64,000 bases of DNA from Straminergon stramineum (Eukaryota > Streptophyta > Bryopsida > Hypnales > Calliergonaceae), in the NCBI GenBank assembly GCA_963920665.1, contig OY987266.1, forward strand, positions 5,275,001 to 5,339,000, read 5' to 3'. This document shows, piece by piece, positions 10,287 to 21,763 of the stretch (positions within the stretch are counted from its first letter, which is position 1; each line of letters begins with the position of its first letter). The position numbers and the translations under genes are program-made. The notes beneath the pieces are model-generated. The model worked only from the letters and a program-made list of their open reading frames with translations, was not told the origin of the DNA and searched no databases.

Positions 10287-10837
10287 TTGTAATTGCATCA
10301 ATTTGGGTGATTACTGCCTTCCAGTAGTTGTTTGTAGCCACAAGCTCGAATCAACCATTAGTGTGTCATAGGTCCTTCAAGGTTGTAACTGAATTGAGAT
10401 TAGGTTGTTATAGCTGTAGGAGCTAATGAAAAGGAGGTTTCAGAGAAAAGGTAATTTTATGCACCCTTTTCTTTGTAGAGCTACGAGGAAATCACCTGGC
10501 AAGGTTAGGGAAGTGTAGTTGTTCAGATTCTTTGGTCCGGTCAGTGATGGCCTTGTGTATACAATTTCTCGTTCATAAAAGAAGTTTGTAACTTAGGTAT
10601 GGTTTGGCAGTTTTCACACAGTCGGTGGCGTTTTTGAAAAAAATATTTTGTAGGATAGGAGTTCTTCCCTGAACTCCTTTTTAGAGCACCCGTGGAAAAT
10701 AATAGAAAACGAAACCAAATATATGTAAATAGAGTAGAGCATTTCTCTCGAACAAGTTCTAGTCCACGTCGACGTGTGGGCTGACCTGCTCTGACCACGT
10801 GGCCGGAGGGCTGCTGTCGAGTAATGTGTTGACACCT
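10287..10837. other. ARL8 3' flank and spacer before the tRNA gene
   Basis: Holds the expected ARL8 3'UTR (through about 10,550), then a spacer. Short minus-strand open frames at 10,541-10,835 show no domain and are not called. Confidence 0.45.
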
Positions 10838-10911
10838 GGCCTATTAGCTCAGCTGGTTAGAGCGTCGTGCTAATAACGCGAAGGTCACAGGTTCGAGACC
10901 TGTATAGGCCA
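10838..10911 (+). tRNA. trnI-AAU: tRNA-Ile, anticodon AAU
   Basis: 74 nt with a 7-bp acceptor stem GGCCTAT/ATAGGCC and discriminator A, D-arm GCTCAGCTGGTTAGAGC, anticodon stem TCGTG/CGCGA closing loop CTAATAA with AAT at 10872-10874, and a T-arm of ACAGG/CCTGT around TTCGAGA. A box (TTAGCTCAGCTGG region) and B box (GGTTCGAGACC) are both intact. No intron and no encoded CCA, as in nuclear genes. A TTTTT run at 10921-10925 is the polymerase III terminator. A34 is expected to be edited to inosine to read AUU, AUC and AUA. Confidence 0.97.
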
Positions 10912-10920
10912 CTGTATACG

Positions 10921-10925
10921 TTTTT
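10921..10925 (+). terminator. RNA polymerase III terminator of the tRNA gene
   Basis: Run of five T residues ten bases after the mature tRNA end. Confidence 0.8.
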
Positions 10926-11954
10926 GTATTTTATAAATTATGGAATATTTTTCAATATTCCCAATAAATGCGAAATTTTTGTTAAATTGATTTTTTCAGT
11001 TACTCTTTTTTTTTGGGAGTTAGAAGGATTTCAAAAACTTCAGATTGAGGATACTGAGGCAAGTTCATAAGACATTTGATCATTCCCTTGTGCAGAAGGA
11101 ATCAGAAAACTCATCCCTTTTCCCTTTCACTATGGCACATGATTCCTCCCTTGTAGTATTGCCCTTCATGAGTTCAGCCACAAGTCCATAGGTCGGTGCA
11201 CAAAGTCATCAATTTCTCTCTCCTTTTTCTATATGAAAACATGTGCTAAGGCAAGACACTCTATTTGTGTCATAATTCAAAAGTCCCCCTACCTATGCCA
11301 CTATTTATGAGTGGTGTACATTTCAAACTTTCAAATGTAATCTATTGCTACATATTAGCCAAATAGTGGTGCAAATTGGGTTTACTAGCGGAATTGGAAT
11401 CAATAGTGATGGTGCAATTTAGAAGGTTAGGGATGCCCTTATACTATGAGGAACAAGGCATGAGTGAAGTTGTAGTCACTTTTGCAACAGAGCAATGAAA
11501 GCTTGAATTTATGTGATGAACACCCCAATCTTCCCTCCCAAATAGCAAACAATAAAATCAATAAGATTAACAACCAAAATTTCTAGCTTTGGATATAGAT
11601 TTGTTGCATTTAGTTCTTTTATAAGAAAATATCAAATGCACTCAAATTCAATGTTAAAATCTTCCTTCCCATACATCAACATTATGTAAAATCTCATCTA
11701 TTCTAAATGTATCTAAAAGTGTGCTACTAATTATGTTCGTAATTATCCAATAAACATTGACAAACAATGTTGATGCTTAGAAGATGTGCAAGCAAAGTAA
11801 GTACAAAAAGGCAAAGCAAATAGACAAAAAAAAACAAGAATAATTCACTCTCTATAACCCAAACAATATAACTTCTTTACCCCCTCTTGTTGCAAGAGCC
11901 AAGGAAGAAGAGAAGAGATGGTATAAGGAATGTGTACACATTATTGACCTTCAA
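10926..11954. other. AT-rich intergenic DNA without a recognisable gene
   Basis: No long open frame, no clear terminal repeats. I see nothing assignable here. Confidence 0.5.
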
Positions 11955-13815
11955 ACCAATTGCTTTTCTATCTGCATTTATTCAATCAAGAGAGAATTAG
12001 GGGAAATTTGAAGGAATAAATAGAAATTAAAAACTAAATAGATGGTAAGAAAGATTTGGTAGAATAATCAAATTAAGATAACGATAAAATGATGAAAAAA
12101 TAAAAATAAAAAATGCAAAAAACAAAATGAAACCAAAACACTACAAGTAGAAAATGAAACTAGAATCAAATTGCTAACCAAAAAATATAAAATATAAAAT
12201 ATAAAAAAAATACAAAGGAAATTCTTTTTTTAGAAAGACTAGTAGGAGATGAAACTTAAAGTAAAGTGAAAACCACAAAAAGAATAAATAAACAATTAAT
12301 TAGTTAAACTAAAATTATGACGAAAACATTAGTATAGTGAGTAAAACACTAAAATAGGAATTTTCCACTAATTTAGAATATTTTGCAATAATTTAGGATG
12401 TTTTACAATAAGCTAGTGCATTTGTAGTAATTTAAAGCAATTTGCACTAATTTGGCGCATTTTGCACCAAATTAGAAAATTTATAGTAAATCAATGTAGG
12501 ATGAAAGTAGTTAGAAAAATTGGTCTATTAGGTAGTTCTCATATATGCAAAATTAGAGTTTGGATCCCTCTCTCTCAATATTCTCTCAATTTTTTTTGTA
12601 TGTGTGTATTTTGACAGCAATGTTGTGATTTGTGGGCATTTAAAGCATGAATTACAAAAGATTAGGAGAGGGGAAGATTAGGAACAATTTATTGAGTAAG
12701 TTTCACTGTTTTATGAAAGAAAATGGATGGAAAAATGGAGGGTTGTAAGGTTAGATAGAAAAGTACTTAAGAAAATGGGAAAATTTTGAGTTGAGTTTTG
12801 GATTGCCAACTTTGGTAAGCAATAGTGGGAGGATGGAGACTTAGATGGAGCTGAAAATTGGTGGGAAGATGTGCCTTGAAGCTAGATTCTCAAAAAGTGT
12901 AGGCTTGACCAATTTGGAGCATAGACATGACCGTGGTAGACGATTTTGTGTGAAAAAGTCAACTGCTACCACCACCAAGGAAGATTGTCAACTTTGGGGA
13001 GCAATTACAGGAAATTGGCATATCCAAATGATCTAAATTTTAGAGAGGATGAAGATGGGAAAATTAGCTTTCTATAAAATCTATGACTAAATTAGTTTGG
13101 AGAAAGGACGAACACGGGGTGGCCAAATTAGTGTGCAGAGGTCTACTACCATAAGTTGCTATGGCTTTTGTCTTATTTTGCCTTTTTTAGTTGTGGATTA
13201 GCTGAATTTGAATTGTAATGTTTTCTTTACCAAATACTAGTATCTTTGCATGTGTCTCTATGATGAATGAGGCGCAATGCATGTTGGGTTTAGGGTGTTT
13301 TGTATGATTGAGAGTGCATAATGAGTGAGTTCATTTTTTAGGGTTTTAAGGCACTTGTGGAAGCACTACAAGAATGGATTTAGAATTAGGATTTGGGTAT
13401 TTGAATGATGAAATGGAAAAAAATTGCTAAATTGCTCAAAACAATTGGGTGAATGTTGTAATCTTGGATTAGGGACTTAAAGAGGTTTGGGGTGTCAATG
13501 CATGAATTGAGTTAGGGTTTTGGTTAGTAGTGGAATGCTGAAATTATGATGTAGGGGTTGATTTTGGCCATGTTTTATCCTAATGGTGAATTTTAGGTAG
13601 ATTTTTGGTAGGGGATGTGCCCTAGGCTATTAGGGTGAATGTTGAATGCTTATATGATGTAGAAAGTGACATTTTAGGGAAATTTTGTGTACTGCCTTGA
13701 ATTGGCCTTAGAACATTGGGGGCAAATTGGAGTATTTTTGAGTTGGAATCCATTGCTTGAAAGACAATTTAGGTAGAGGCCCCAATACATTCTTCACCGG
13801 CCAACTCTAGGGGGA
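11955..13815 (-). repeat. Left arm of a 1.7-1.9 kb inverted repeat pair
   Basis: Reverse-complement homologue of 19,990-21,640. Matching landmarks, in mirrored order: ACCAAATCTTTCTTACC-type tract (complement of 12,040), the serial tract built on GCACTAATTTGGCGCA (12,440), the block AATCTTCCCC...AATTCATGC, and GCCGGCCAACTCTAG (complement near 13,800). Identity is visibly lower than for a recent copy. No transposase or reverse transcriptase motif is visible. Confidence 0.65.
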
Positions 13816-14949
13816 TTTTCTTCACATGCAGTGAAAATCTCTCATACAATCCATACTTCTATGGTGGGTATGTTCACCTTAGTGTTAGAGAAGAATTGTT
13901 GAGTTCAACATAGAAAGCAAGGTGAACAAGAGTAATTTAGGGAGTCAAACCAAAAATAGACACCTACTCTTCTTGTAACCATTTTTTCTTTGTTGCAATT
14001 TGATGTGGTGAAACCCATACTTATGTTCTCATTTATGATAGCAAAGAGTGGAATTTGGATTGAAAAATGACAATTTCATGAAGTCAATGAACTCAACCAT
14101 GTGAATTTATACAAGAACAAATGGTTCATTCATTACTACATAATATTGAGAAATGCTTTTGGATTATTATTGAAATTACATGAAGAATTAGCATAATCAT
14201 ATTAGTATCCAAATGGACTAGAATTGTTTTCTTTCTTTCAATACAGAAACAACATCAGAAAGCTATGTGCTTTTGTAGTGATAACTTGTGATATTTTGTT
14301 TTTCATACTAAAAGAAATTGATGAAAATACATGTAAAATATCTTAGATTTTGCTTTCATTTGGAAAAAAAATTGTGAAATATTGAAATATTATGTCCTTA
14401 AAATATATTCAATGACTAAGGGCCTCCTACCATGTGGGTTGGGCAGACAAAGAACTGTCAGGTCTGCACCCCACTACCCCACACCTAGTAATCTCTACAA
14501 GGAAAGTCCACCAAAATTTTTAGATTCATTATGCTATGTGTGAGGGGGATGAAGCACTTTAGGACTTGGCCACCCTTGCTATAATATCTTAAAAAGTAGA
14601 TTCTATTTACCTTCTCCAACCAAAGCCACAAAGCTCAATTGTAGACTTGTCATTGGCTTGAAACACCCATGGTTTCCATATTTGATATTTGCCAAATTGA
14701 ATGTTGAATACAAATATTTGACTTTACTTAGTGTTCACAATTCTACTAACACATTAAATATTTCATTATTCACAAGTCCCTTCATATGAGTTTTTATTTT
14801 TATTTTTTCCCTACTCGATTTTTGGTATATGCCCATTCTTGACGATCGTGTTGTTGTTAGTGAAAATATCTATTTTTCAAAAGCAAAATAAAATCTATAG
14901 TAAAAATTCTCAATTGTAAAAGTGCATGATGGATGAGAAATTATAGTTT
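13816..14949. other. AT-rich DNA, nothing recognised
   Basis: No credible open frame or terminal repeat pair was found; it separates the inverted repeat arm from a long fold-back. Confidence 0.45.
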
Positions 14950-15790
14950 GATTTTGTACAATTAGGTCCAATAATTGTACAATTTGCCTATTCTACCATT
15001 GATGAATTTTTGCATAATATAGAATACAATGGGCATTTTTGGTTTTGCATGATTAACATTCAATTCATACAAAATTCCCTTTGAGCATATCAAATTTTAT
15101 TTTTTACAAACTAGCTTTTATTAAAAAAAAAATTTAGTATTCATGGTTTTATATGATATTTGATTGAATAATATTGGTAATGAATTTTCTAAATTCAATG
15201 GCATATACCTTTAGAAATAATCTATAATCCATTTTTATATCAAAAAAAAATCCATTCAATAGAAGAATATGATCTATGAAAGTTCAATGTGAGGTGTCAT
15301 ATGGCCACATTTTGTAAACTAATTATCTCTATATTTTAATTAGATTTTGCTTTGATAATTGGACCATCATGATGATCTTTTAAATGTCATGAAAATATAG
15401 AGATAATTAGTTTACAAAGTGTGGTCATACGACACTTCACATTGGACTTTTCATAGATCATATTCTTCTTATTGAATGGGTTGCTTTTTAATAATAAAAA
15501 AATGCATATGGATGATTCCTATAATATTTTCTATCAAATTTAGAAAATTCATTACCAATATTATTCAATCAATTATCATATAAAACTACGAATAATAAAT
15601 AATTTTCTTTCACAAAAATTGGAGTTTTGCTTTTTTGAAACTATAATTTGATATACTTGATTGGAATTTTATAAGAAAATTGAATGTTAATTATGCAAGA
15701 CAAAAAATGCTAATTGTATTCTATATTACGCAAAAATCTTTTAATGGCAGAATAGACAATTTGTACAATTATTGGAGCCAAATGTATATC
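14950..15790. mobile_element. Long fold-back (inverted repeat) element, diverged arms
   Basis: Two arms of about 400 bp (14,950-15,345 and 15,395-15,790) around a loop of about 50 bp. Landmarks mirror each other: CCAATAATTGTACAA (14,970) with TTGTACAATTATTGG (15,761); GAATAATATTGGTAATGAAT (15,164) with its complement (15,548); GAAGAATATGATCTATGAAA (15,262) with its complement (15,450); AGATAATTAGTTTAC beside the loop. The arms differ by scattered substitutions and short indels. No coding capacity. Confidence 0.78.
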
Positions 15791-16168
15791 ATTTAGAAAA
15801 TGGACGCTTGAGCAATTAGGGTCTGACATGTACAATTCTAATAATTTTGAGGTATTTAGCAATATAAACAAGAATTTTGAGTTCTTTCCAAGAACAAAGT
15901 ATAGAAAACTTGTAATATGTATCAATTATTCAAAAGAGCTAGAGAATAACATGATCTTCAAGAAATTATGTGCTTTATATACTATGATGTCTCTTCAATT
16001 AATATCACAAAAATAAATACATCATTCAAATTGAAAATTATCACATTAAAATATAGGATCCAAACTTCATTCATTGAAGTGCATTGCTTCTAATTGATAA
16101 AAATGTCTTGCAATTGGCATTTGCAATTGTTCACTATCATTTTGAGGTATGTTTCTTACTACTTGTTA

Positions 16169-16650
16169 TTTGTATCCCAAGTTGTGGTGTCCCCAAAGAA
16201 CAATAGAATCATCAATGACATCTTTTTTGTCAATGACAATATTATAAAGCAAACAACATGCCAATATCAAGCTTGGAATCCTTCTCAAATCTAGTTTTGT
16301 AATAGGATTCTTAATTTCAAAATCCTCCACATTCCTTTCTAAATTCCAAATGAGTACTCAACTATCATATGTGTGGATAACTGTTTAAAGTTGAATTCAT
16401 CATGTAGCCTAGGAAGATGGATTCCAAGCTAGGACACAAGCAAGTTCTTATCATCAACATAACTTGCATTGGCTACAATCAACCCATTGATATCAATGCC
16501 TTCAATTTGTGTTATTGCCCCATCCAATTTCCTCCATGCAATCACTTCATTGAAGTGATTTGACATAAGATATACACAAGAATTGTATATCGATCTAGGG
16601 ATATGTGAGCGGATATTTACCCACCCTTGATAAATATACAAGCACAACCA
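16169..16650 (-). pseudogene. Decayed PIF/Harbinger (HARBI1-like) transposase
   Basis: Translating the minus strand gives several transposase-like blocks in different frames. Block 1 (about 16,430-16,647) ends in GIDINGLIVANASY, the position where active enzymes have a catalytic Asp in a DAGY/DSAY motif; here it is Asn. Block 2 (from 16,368) reads MIVEYSFGI, a stop, then KGMWRILK, matching the VExxFGxLKGRWRIL signature. Block 3 (16,291-16,169) reads LRRIPSLILACCLLYNIVID...HHNLGYK, matching the family's ACCLLHNI C-terminal part. Stops and at least one frameshift separate the blocks, so the gene is dead. The N-terminal half was not identified with confidence. Recognition rests on the motifs, which are known for the DDE_Tnp_4 family. 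Confidence 0.72.
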
Positions 16651-17671
16651 AGTTCTTGTATTTGAGGGGTGAATTCTATTCTAACAGGTGCCTAACATTA
16701 GTCCATTGTGTATTCCAAGCAATGGAACTTTTCTAAGTTTCCTAGTCCTATAATTCATTGTTGAACCCCAAACTAGCCTAAGTGTAGAAGTTACTCCAAC
16801 TACCTTGATCCCTTGATTGTTGTAATGGGTGATTGTAAGAAATACTTCATGTTTTTGGCTCAAAAACGCGATTTCTGGCCATATGATTGGTAGTACTATG
16901 GACTACTATCAATTCTATGTGTCAGCGTGCGCCTGTGTATCTCAACTATCGATTTGGGGTGCCTATAGATCTAAACGGTTGATTCAGTACTATGGAGTAC
17001 TATAAAAGCCGCCAAGAGCAAAAAATAGCAAAAAAGGGGTCTATAGACCTTTTCATTTTTAGTAATTCAAAAAAATTCAAAAAATTCCTAGAAAAAAGCC
17101 ATTTTTGTGGACAAGCATACTCTTGCATTGCACCTAAAAATTCTTCAAGGAAAATTTTCTCCTACTCAAAAAATGTGCACAAACAACATTTTGGCCCCAT
17201 ATAGACACCTCATGCAAAGGTTTTTTTGCAAAAAACTCTTTGTCCATCATTGGAATGAACGTACACCTCCAGCTTCTCCAATTTGTGTTTTTTAGTTTGT
17301 ATTTTTGGGTACAACGTCAAACCAAAAAAACCCAAAATGGCCAAGGTAGATTCCCAATTGGGAGCACCTTAAAAATAGTAGAGTAATTTTTTTTAAATAA
17401 AAAATAAGGGAATGTGTGAAAATTTTATGTGTACCTTCATTCCAAATTTCAAGACAAACAAACTTACGATGCAAAAGTTATGACCAAAAAACCACATGTC
17501 TGAGGACAAGGGGACAATAAATAGGACAAGTATTTCTTATAATCACCCTAATTTCCTAGTATAATTGGATGTTATCAAAATCTATCACTACTAACTTGCA
17601 AATCAAGTCATGCCATTTCTAAAAACCTAAGATGCATACAAATCGGACATTCCTACAAGGAACTGTGGCTA
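16651..17671. other. AT-rich repeat DNA next to the transposase remnant
   Basis: Probably the remainder of the decayed element. The segment around 17,470-17,600 (CAAGTATTTCTTATAATCACC) resembles 57,740-57,860 (AAGCATTTCTTGCAATCACC), suggesting a second relative there. No intact gene. Confidence 0.35.
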
Positions 17672-17711
17672 GATGAAGTTTAGCCCTTGAAGAGGCTCTC
17701 TAAACTTCATC
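17672..17711. repeat. Short perfect hairpin
   Basis: GATGAAGTTTAG and CTAAACTTCATC form a 12-bp perfect stem with a 16-nt loop. A related GATGAAGTT motif recurs inverted at about 17,820-17,865, suggesting a small decayed inverted-repeat element. Confidence 0.5.
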
Positions 17712-18127
17712 CACCCCTTTGGACCCTCTCCCTAATTCAAACGACCCTAATTTTTGGACCCTATCCCTATCCTATCAATTAATGTGTACATTCCATGTTT
17801 GGTCTTGGATGGATGAGTTTCACCCAACTTCATCTATTTGGATCCCAAACTTCATCTACTCATATTTCCCTTGTTATGAGTCGGGTTTGGGCGTATTTAT
17901 ACTTCCGGAACCCCCTCAACGTCTACTCTATGATTCTAGTGCTAAACCTGATCTGACCTCTATCATAGAGGTGCTATCCACCCCTAGGCCTTGGCCATAC
18001 TCTATATATGTGAAATGAAGTGAACTAACCTGAAAAGGAAAGTGTTAGTGCCCTACCTCAGGTTCGGGCTCCTCCACTAGGTGACTGAGACTTCCCTTCA
18101 ACACTTCCTTCACCACCTCATTGCCAT

Positions 18128-18629
18128 AGAGCATCCTTAGTGCTACCCTATATATTGGCTCGATAACTATATAACTAACTTTTGAACTGTAAATAATTAG
18201 AACTTGAAAATTGTCTCATTGGAAGCACATCTAAAAAAACTTGGAGAAGGTCCAAAAAAAATTCAAATTTATACATTTGAAAAGTATCTCAAAAACAAGG
18301 TAAAAATCAGAAATTATAGAGGTCTTAGCAAATCATAGTTACCAAAGCAGTATTTGGCCATTGACCTTCTACATTTGGCCACATTTAGAGGGTCAATGGC
18401 CAAATATTACTTTGGTAACCATGATTTGCTAAGACCTCTATAATTTCTGATTTTTACCTTGTTTTTGAGATACTTTTCAAATGTATAAATTTGAATTTTT
18501 TTTGGACCTTCTCCAAGTTTTTTTAGATGTGTTTCCAATGAGACAATTTTCAAGTTCTAATTATTTACAGTTCAAAAGTCAGTTATACAGTTATTGAGCC
18601 AATATATAGTGTAGCACTAAGGATGCTCT
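18128..18629. mobile_element. Young fold-back element, arms about 239 bp and about 97% identical
   Basis: The arm 18,128-18,366 is repeated in inverse orientation at 18,391-18,629 around a loop of about 24 nt. I counted 8 mismatches over about 239 positions, 6 or 7 of them transitions. Both ends read AGAGCATCCTTAGTGCTAC outward-in. The GAGCATCC end resembles the GAGCATCTC ends of the Harbinger-like elements in this window, though a clean TTA duplication is not visible (ATA left, TTT right). No coding capacity; a transcript would form a near-perfect long hairpin. Confidence 0.85.
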
Positions 18630-18829
18630 TTACCCAACTAACGTAAGCCTCCAAGGATTAATGACCACTACTCCTTGAACTACCACTACCTCCTAATTAA
18701 TGCCCATGTTTCCTAAGCCATTTCTAATGGGTGGAGAACCTACCCTAATTCCCTATTAATTCCTTTCTCTCCTCCTCCTCCTTCACTTGTTTGTTGTTGT
18801 GTTGAAGGGTCGTCATTCTGTGGAGAGAA

Positions 18830-19497
18830 CAAGTTGGTGAGGTTTTTTTTTTCCTATGACTACTTCTTCCTATGCTTCTACTATAGCTTGTTTCTATCTT
18901 CTTCTAACCTTTCTCCTACCCTTCTATTTCCCTTCTATTCTATCATATCTTCTACTCTTTATCCCTCTTCTACTCTATCAAATTTCCTACTCTTTGTCCC
19001 TCCTCTATTTTTCCTCTCTTCTATCCTATTTTCTACACTCCCTTTTGCATTCTAGTCTAGGAAAAAAAAGAAAAAACAACAATTTGGCTAGTTGGAGCCT
19101 CCTATACTAGCAAGAGCCCCTAGTTGGCTGGGGCCTCTGTGCTGCTGGGACCTCCTAGGGATCAGGCTAGCTTGGGCCTCACCTTAAGAAAATCATGGAA
19201 CAAGGACTAGGGCTTGCGAGGGATGGACAAAACAAGCAGGGGTAGGGGGAACTCTAGGCTTAGACATACTAAGACCTATTTTCTAATTTGGAGTACTAAA
19301 CTTTGCTTCATTTCCAAAATGTTTTGGAAACTAAACTCTGGAGGTGAACATTAGTTAGGTTCAAAGCTCAATTGTTGATTTGGATTTCACACCAAATCTA
19401 AGACTTTAGGGACCTAAGGGATCCAAACTCCAAAGTTTTGCCGTCTTGGCGGGATCCACAATGACACATGTAAAGATAAGACAAGGTTAGTAGAACA
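18830..19497 (+). repeat. Left part of a repeat family also present at 50.1-50.8 kb
   Basis: A pyrimidine-rich tract (TTCTAC and CTCTTC runs), a run of A after TCTAGTCTAGG, then a tract of GGAGCCTCCTA- and GGGCCTC-type phrases, then tracts ending in AAAGTTTTGCCGT. The same order is found at 50,160-50,770 (ending AAAGCTTTGCCGT). The plus-strand open frames here come from the low-complexity pyrimidine tract and are not genes. Confidence 0.55.
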
Positions 19498-19959
19498 TGG
19501 GGACTTAGAACACTCTCACAACCCCATGAAAAGTGTTAGTATAGCAATGGCTAGTAAGAGATTCAAAGAAAACTAGAGGCCCCCCAAAGCAGCATTGCTA
19601 AGGTACAATAAGGGGTTGACTCTAGGGTTAGTAAAAGGAACCAATGGACCCTCACAAAACCTCTCAAAACGTGACCAGACCCAATGGGAGAAGGCACAAC
19701 ATCCTCTCCAAGGTTAGTAGGACTAGGTGCTCAAAACTTGAGCTAATTTGAGATAAAATAACCACAAAGGAACACAAACCTTTAGAAACAACAAATCAAG
19801 AAGACACAAAATACAAACAAACCCCAAGACCTCTACAACTTGCAAAAAGACTAGCAAAGGAGAGCAAAAAAGGTCCCCCTTGCTCACTAAGGCACTTCAG
19901 GCACCCCAAGGAGATAGGGGTGTGACACATGTAAAGATAATACAAGGTTAGTAGAACAT
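19462..19959 (+). repeat. 37-bp direct repeat bracketing direct repeat copy 1
   Basis: GACACATGTAAAGATAAGAC (19,462) continues to AGTAGAACATG at 19,498 and recurs with one change at 19,923-19,959. The two copies bracket copy 1 of the 370-bp repeat, which suggests duplication by template switching or unequal exchange. Confidence 0.6.
19498..19866 (+). repeat. Direct repeat copy 1 (about 370 bp)
   Basis: Starts TGGGGACTTAGAACACTCTC and ends GACTAGCAAAGGAGAGCA. Repeated at 21,764-22,131 with roughly 94% identity by eye. The TG...CA ends are LTR-like, but no target-site duplication, primer-binding site or polypurine tract is apparent, so an LTR identity is not claimed. Confidence 0.75.
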
Positions 19960-19989
19960 GTGTATGAGGCTTTTCCACCACAAGGTGAA

Positions 19990-21640
19990 GGAACCCCCTA
20001 GAGTTGGCCGGCGGCGAGTGTATGGGACACCTATCTACATTGCCTTCCAAGCAATGGACTCCAACAATGAGATTTTTTGGGTGAATTTTGACCTAAGTAA
20101 TTCTAAGTAAGAAGGGGGCAGTCCATCTCACATCACCAAATACACCCCCTAACAACCTACTATCATCCAATTAAGCACTCAAATAAGTTATAGCTACTTT
20201 GTATGCCAAAATCTACCTCAAATGTGCCATTTGAGGCTCAAAATGACCTAAATGTGATTCTAAGTATTAATCACAGCACATCACATCTCACCCAAACCCT
20301 AGAAATTGAGTTTCACATTCATGCAATTGCAATCACACCAACCATCCTCACTCAACAACCATTACACTTACAACATCTTCTTAACAAGGTGCAATTAAAA
20401 TTGCAATGATTCAATTAAAATTGTGAAGGATTACACAAAAAACCTCAAATTTTGCCTCCTCCAAGGGGCAGCAGACCCTCTTCCACAAAAGCAAACACCA
20501 TTTTCTTGTCCTTAATCCAAATGGGTCGATCTCAAACTTTTTAGAAAGCCAACTTCAAGGCGCACCATCCCTCCAAATTTCAGCTGATTCCGCCAAGTCA
20601 TTCTCCCGCTATTGCCCGCCAAAGTCAGCAGCCCTCCATTGGTGCGGCAGCCAACCTCCCCACACAAAATCGTCCACCACCGTCGTGTTTTGGCTCCGAA
20701 TTGGACAAGCCATAGCTTTTCGGAAAGCTAACTTCAATGCGCTCCATCCCTCCAAATTTCAGCTCCACTCAATTTTCCACGCTCCGGCAATCAACCCTCA
20801 AAGTTGACCCTTTAATCTCAACTCACATTTTTTCCCCTTCACAAGCACTTTCCCATCTGACCTCACACCCCTTCATTTTTCACCCATTTTCTTTCAAAAA
20901 AATGGTGAAACCTACTCGACAAATTGTCCTAATCTTCCCCTACCCTACTCTTTTGCAATTCATGCTTCAAAAGCTCACAAATCACAACCTTCTTCTCAAA
21001 ACACACACACATCCAAAAATCACACAAAAATTGAGAGAGTTGAGAGAGAGAGGGCTCCAAACCCTAATTTTGCCTATATCCAACTTCCTAAGGGATTACT
21101 TTTCTAAACTACTTTCATCCCACACTAATTCACTGTTAATTCACTAATTTGGTGCAAAATGCGCCAAATTAGTGCAAATCGCACTAGGTTACTGTAAATC
21201 CGCTAATTTAGTGTAAATTGCTCTATTTTAGTGTTCTCACCCTAAATTACTGTAAAACCCTCTAACTTGCTGTAAAATCTTATTTTAGTGTTTCTAGCAC
21301 TATTTTAGTGTTTTACCCACTACACTAGTGTTTTAGTCATAGTTTTAGTTTAACTAACTTCTTTTGTGTTTTTTCTTATTTATTATTTTTGTGGTTTTTA
21401 ATTTACTTTTAGTTTCCTTTTCTACTTCTAGTCTTTTGTTTTCATTTTTGTTTTTTGTTTTTTGTTTTCATTTTCTCATCATTCTACTGTTAGCCTAATT
21501 TGGTTACTCTACCAAATCTTGCTTAACCTCTTTTTAGTTTTAACTCCCCATTTTTTCCCTAGAATTTCCCCTAATTTCCTCCTAATTGCATTTTCTAGCA
21601 TCTTGCCCTAACCTCATAAAGTTTCCATTGCTATTTAGTG
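19990..21640 (+). repeat. Right arm of the 1.7-1.9 kb inverted repeat pair
   Basis: Reverse-complement homologue of 11,955-13,815. It contains the AATTTGGTGCAAAATGCGCC tract at 21,148, a series of TTTAGTGT- and TACTGTAAA-type phrases to 21,340, and the CCAAATCTTGCTTAACC tract near 21,510. The 136-codon plus frame at 20,737-21,147 has no domain and lies wholly in the repeat. No transposase motif seen. Confidence 0.65.
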
Positions 21641-21763
21641 GAAAACTCCTTAATTGATGGTTATGGCTTAATCTGGAGTACTAACACTTCCGGATTTGTA
21701 AATTCATTCCGAATGTTTATATTTTCAGGTTTTTAAATAGTGAACCAATATGGTGGTTCACAA

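Noticed and set aside
18834..19110. Ser/Phe/Leu-rich frames resembling membrane proteins.
   Set aside because: They arise from a pyrimidine-rich microsatellite-like tract in a repeat.
20737..21147. 136-codon plus-strand frame.
   Set aside because: Entirely within the inverted repeat arm, low complexity, no domain, and not matched by an open frame in the partner arm as far as I can see.
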